Positions 61,630 through 64,000 of a stretch of 64,000 nucleotides of DNA are shown here, piece by piece. The stretch is from positions 5,386,001 through 5,450,000 of the forward strand of contig NZ_FNKU01000001.1 in the NCBI RefSeq assembly GCF_900100365.1, in the 5' to 3' direction. The position numbers were made by a program, and so were the translations under genes. How positions within the stretch are numbered: position 1 is the first letter of the stretch; every line of letters begins with the position of its first letter. The DNA is from Pseudomonas cannabina. GTDB lineage: Bacteria > Pseudomonadota > Gammaproteobacteria > Pseudomonadales > Pseudomonadaceae. Below the pieces are notes generated by a model. That model was not told the DNA's origin. It saw nothing but the letters and a program-made list of their open reading frames with translations, and ran no database searches.

Positions 61630-62976
61630 ATGAATATTTTCGAAGCGACCAACGTGCCTGTCACCCGCCAACTGAAACTCGATGCGCACTGGATGCCCTA
61701 CACGGCAAACCGCAATTTCCAGCGTGACCCGCGCATGATCGTCGCGGCCAGCGGCTGCTACCTGACAGACAACAAGGGGCGCAAGATTTACGATGGGCTT
61801 TCCGGTCTGTGGACGTGTGGAGCAGGGCATACGCGCACGGAGATCCAAGAGGCTGTTGCGCGGCAGTTAGGCGTGCTGGATTACTCACCGGGCTTTCAGT
61901 TCGGCCATCCAGCGTCCTTTCAACTGGCGGAGAAAATCACTGACCTGACACCGGGCAACCTCAATCACGTCTTTTATACCAACTCCGGCTCCGAGTGCGC
62001 GGACACGGCAGTGAAGATGGTGCGCGCCTACTGGCGGCTGAAGGGGCAGGCGACCAAAACCAAGATGATCGGTCGTGCGCGTGGTTATCACGGCGTTAAC
62101 GTGGCCGGCACCAGCCTGGGCGGAGTGAATGGCAATCGCAAGATGTTCGGCCAGTTGATGGATGTCGATCATCTGCCGCACACCCTGCTGGCCAGCAATG
62201 CATTCTCCAAAGGCATGCCCGAGGCCGGTGGTATCGCGCTGGCTGATGAAATGCTCAAGCTGATCGAGCTGCATGATGCGTCGAATATCGCGGCAGTCAT
62301 CGTTGAGCCGATGGCGGGCTCGGCTGGTGTGATCGTTCCGCCACAGGGCTACCTCAAGCGTCTGCGCGAAATCTGTGACCAGCACAACATCCTGCTGATC
62401 TTCGACGAGGTGATTACCGGGTTTGGCCGAACAGGCTCGATGTTCGGCGCCGACAGCTTTGGCGTGACGCCGGACCTGATGTGCACCGCCAAGCAGATCA
62501 CCAATGGTGCGATCCCCATGGGCGCGGTGATTGCCAGCAGCGAGATCTATCAGACATTCATGAATCAACCGACGCCGGAATACGCCGTCGAATTTCCACA
62601 CGGCTACACCTACTCGGCGCACCCGGTCGCCTGCGCAGCGGGGCTGGCAGCGCTGGAGTTGTTACAGCGTGAGAATCTGGTGCAGCAAGCGGCGGAAATC
62701 GCCCCGCATTTCGAAAGCGTGCTGCACGGTATCAAGGGGGCGAAGAACGTCGTCGATATCCGCAATTACGGGTTGGCCGGTGCCATCCAGCTCGCTCCGC
62801 GTGATGGCGATGCCATCGTGCGTCCGTTCGAAGCCGGCATGAAACTGTGGAAGGCTGGTTTCTATGTGCGCTTCGGCGGCGATACTTTGCAGTTTGGCCC
62901 GATGTTCAACAGCCAGGCGCAGGATCTGGATCGCATGTTCGATGCGGTTGGCGAGACGCTGAATCTGATCGACTGA
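61630..62976 (+). CDS. bauA: Beta-alanine (omega-amino acid):pyruvate transaminase
   Basis: The 448-residue class III PLP aminotransferase has YTNSGSECADTAVKMVRAYW, GRARGYHGVNVAGTS, LLIFDEVITGFGRTG and the PLP lysine in CTAKQITNGAIPMG. The start LKLDAHWMPYTANRNF matches the beta-alanine:pyruvate transaminases of Pseudomonas. It makes malonate semialdehyde, which the next gene would oxidise. ATG 61630 is preferred to an ATG at 61585 because it starts at the family N terminus. Confidence 0.93.
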   Translation: MNIFEATNVPVTRQLKLDAHWMPYTANRNFQRDPRMIVAASGCYLTDNKGRKIYDGLSGLWTCGAGHTRTEIQEAVARQLGVLDYSPGFQFGHPASFQLAEKITDLTPGNLNHVFYTNSGSECADTAVKMVRAYWRLKGQATKTKMIGRARGYHGVNVAGTSLGGVNGNRKMFGQLMDVDHLPHTLLASNAFSKGMPEAGGIALADEMLKLIELHDASNIAAVIVEPMAGSAGVIVPPQGYLKRLREICDQHNILLIFDEVITGFGRTGSMFGADSFGVTPDLMCTAKQITNGAIPMGAVIASSEIYQTFMNQPTPEYAVEFPHGYTYSAHPVACAAGLAALELLQRENLVQQAAEIAPHFESVLHGIKGAKNVVDIRNYGLAGAIQLAPRDGDAIVRPFEAGMKLWKAGFYVRFGGDTLQFGPMFNSQAQDLDRMFDAVGETLNLID

Positions 62977-63023
62977 TCGTGCGCGCAGGTCTTCTTCTTT
63001 CTTATATAGGTAACTTTTCAGCC

Positions 63024-63049
63024 TCGGGCGCAGCGTCATTCGCGCCCGA
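63024..63049 (+). terminator. Hairpin between bauA and the dehydrogenase gene
   Basis: Stem TCGGGCGC / GCGCCCGA with a ten-base loop, followed by TGCCGTCTTTTGG. It may attenuate expression of the downstream dehydrogenase; weak U-tract. Confidence 0.4.
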
Positions 63050-63072
63050 TGCCGTCTTTTGGAGCTTTTTTC

Positions 63073-64000
<928 letters not shown>

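Overview
The window looks like chromosome from a Pseudomonas of the P. syringae group. Evidence for this is the high GC content, close Pseudomonas-type versions of mpl, ubiX, eutBC, cueR/copA and the adenine deaminase, and abundant REP/REPIN-type intergenic palindromes (GGAGCGGACTTGTCCGC and relatives). The species call is inference from gene content and repeats; no marker gene was compared.

Layout: (1) 1-1239, end of a surface-polysaccharide locus (tail of one gene plus a WavE-like protein). (2) 1557-6358, an IclR regulator divergent from a complete MFS/MFP/outer-membrane efflux operon. (3) 6767-10566, an S24 repressor, ppa, mtfA, a DedA protein and a GNAT. (4) 10649-14782, ethanolamine ammonia-lyase (eutBC) and an aldehyde dehydrogenase. 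(5) 15007-17259, mpl-ubiX-lipoprotein. (6) 17514-19910, an NAD(P)-binding protein and a lipoprotein with MORN repeats fused to a C13/caspase-like peptidase. (7) 19986-20619, a 634-bp non-autonomous mobile element with a 6-bp target duplication. (8) 20690-27988, MaoC protein, lrgAB-like pair, Lon-substrate-domain protein, two DUF4136 lipoproteins, cmoM, MazG-like protein, and a MaoC/FabG pair, facing a thiolase (28097). (9) 29599-33674, a small membrane protein with a DUF726-type hydrolase, an SBF transporter and a RIO kinase. (10) 34130-37544, the cueR/copA/copZ copper circuit with two CueR operators. (11) 37690-42118, a Bcr/CflA pump, a quinone-reductase-like ADH with divergent LysR, and an ArsR-like regulator. 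(12) 42300-58905, a purine scavenging region: adenine deaminase, a 2OG-Fe oxygenase, BMP-family binding protein, 8-oxoguanine deaminase and the matching ABC ATPase and permeases. It is interrupted by an iron-siderophore ABC system and a Ca2+/H+ antiporter. (13) 58996-64000, a xanthine/uracil-type permease, then a LysR regulator divergent from beta-alanine transaminase and a broken semialdehyde dehydrogenase.

Four genes carry visible lesions: an in-frame TAA in the nucleoside ABC permease, an in-frame TGA in a YigZ/IMPACT-family gene, a one-base deletion in the semialdehyde dehydrogenase, and an apparent one-base insertion right after the natural start of a MaoC gene. Stop substitutions and homopolymer indels occur together, so part may be genuine decay and part assembly error.

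The most interesting unexplained structures are: the 634-bp element whose ends are built from repeated CGACCTGCAATC-type motifs; a 30-codon small ORF followed by a terminator with a competing third segment directly upstream of the purine ABC operon (attenuation candidate); three copies of a ~155-168-bp dispersed repeat; the MORN-C13 lipoprotein; and an S24 repressor with arginine where the catalytic lysine should be. No tRNA, rRNA or CRISPR array was recognised.
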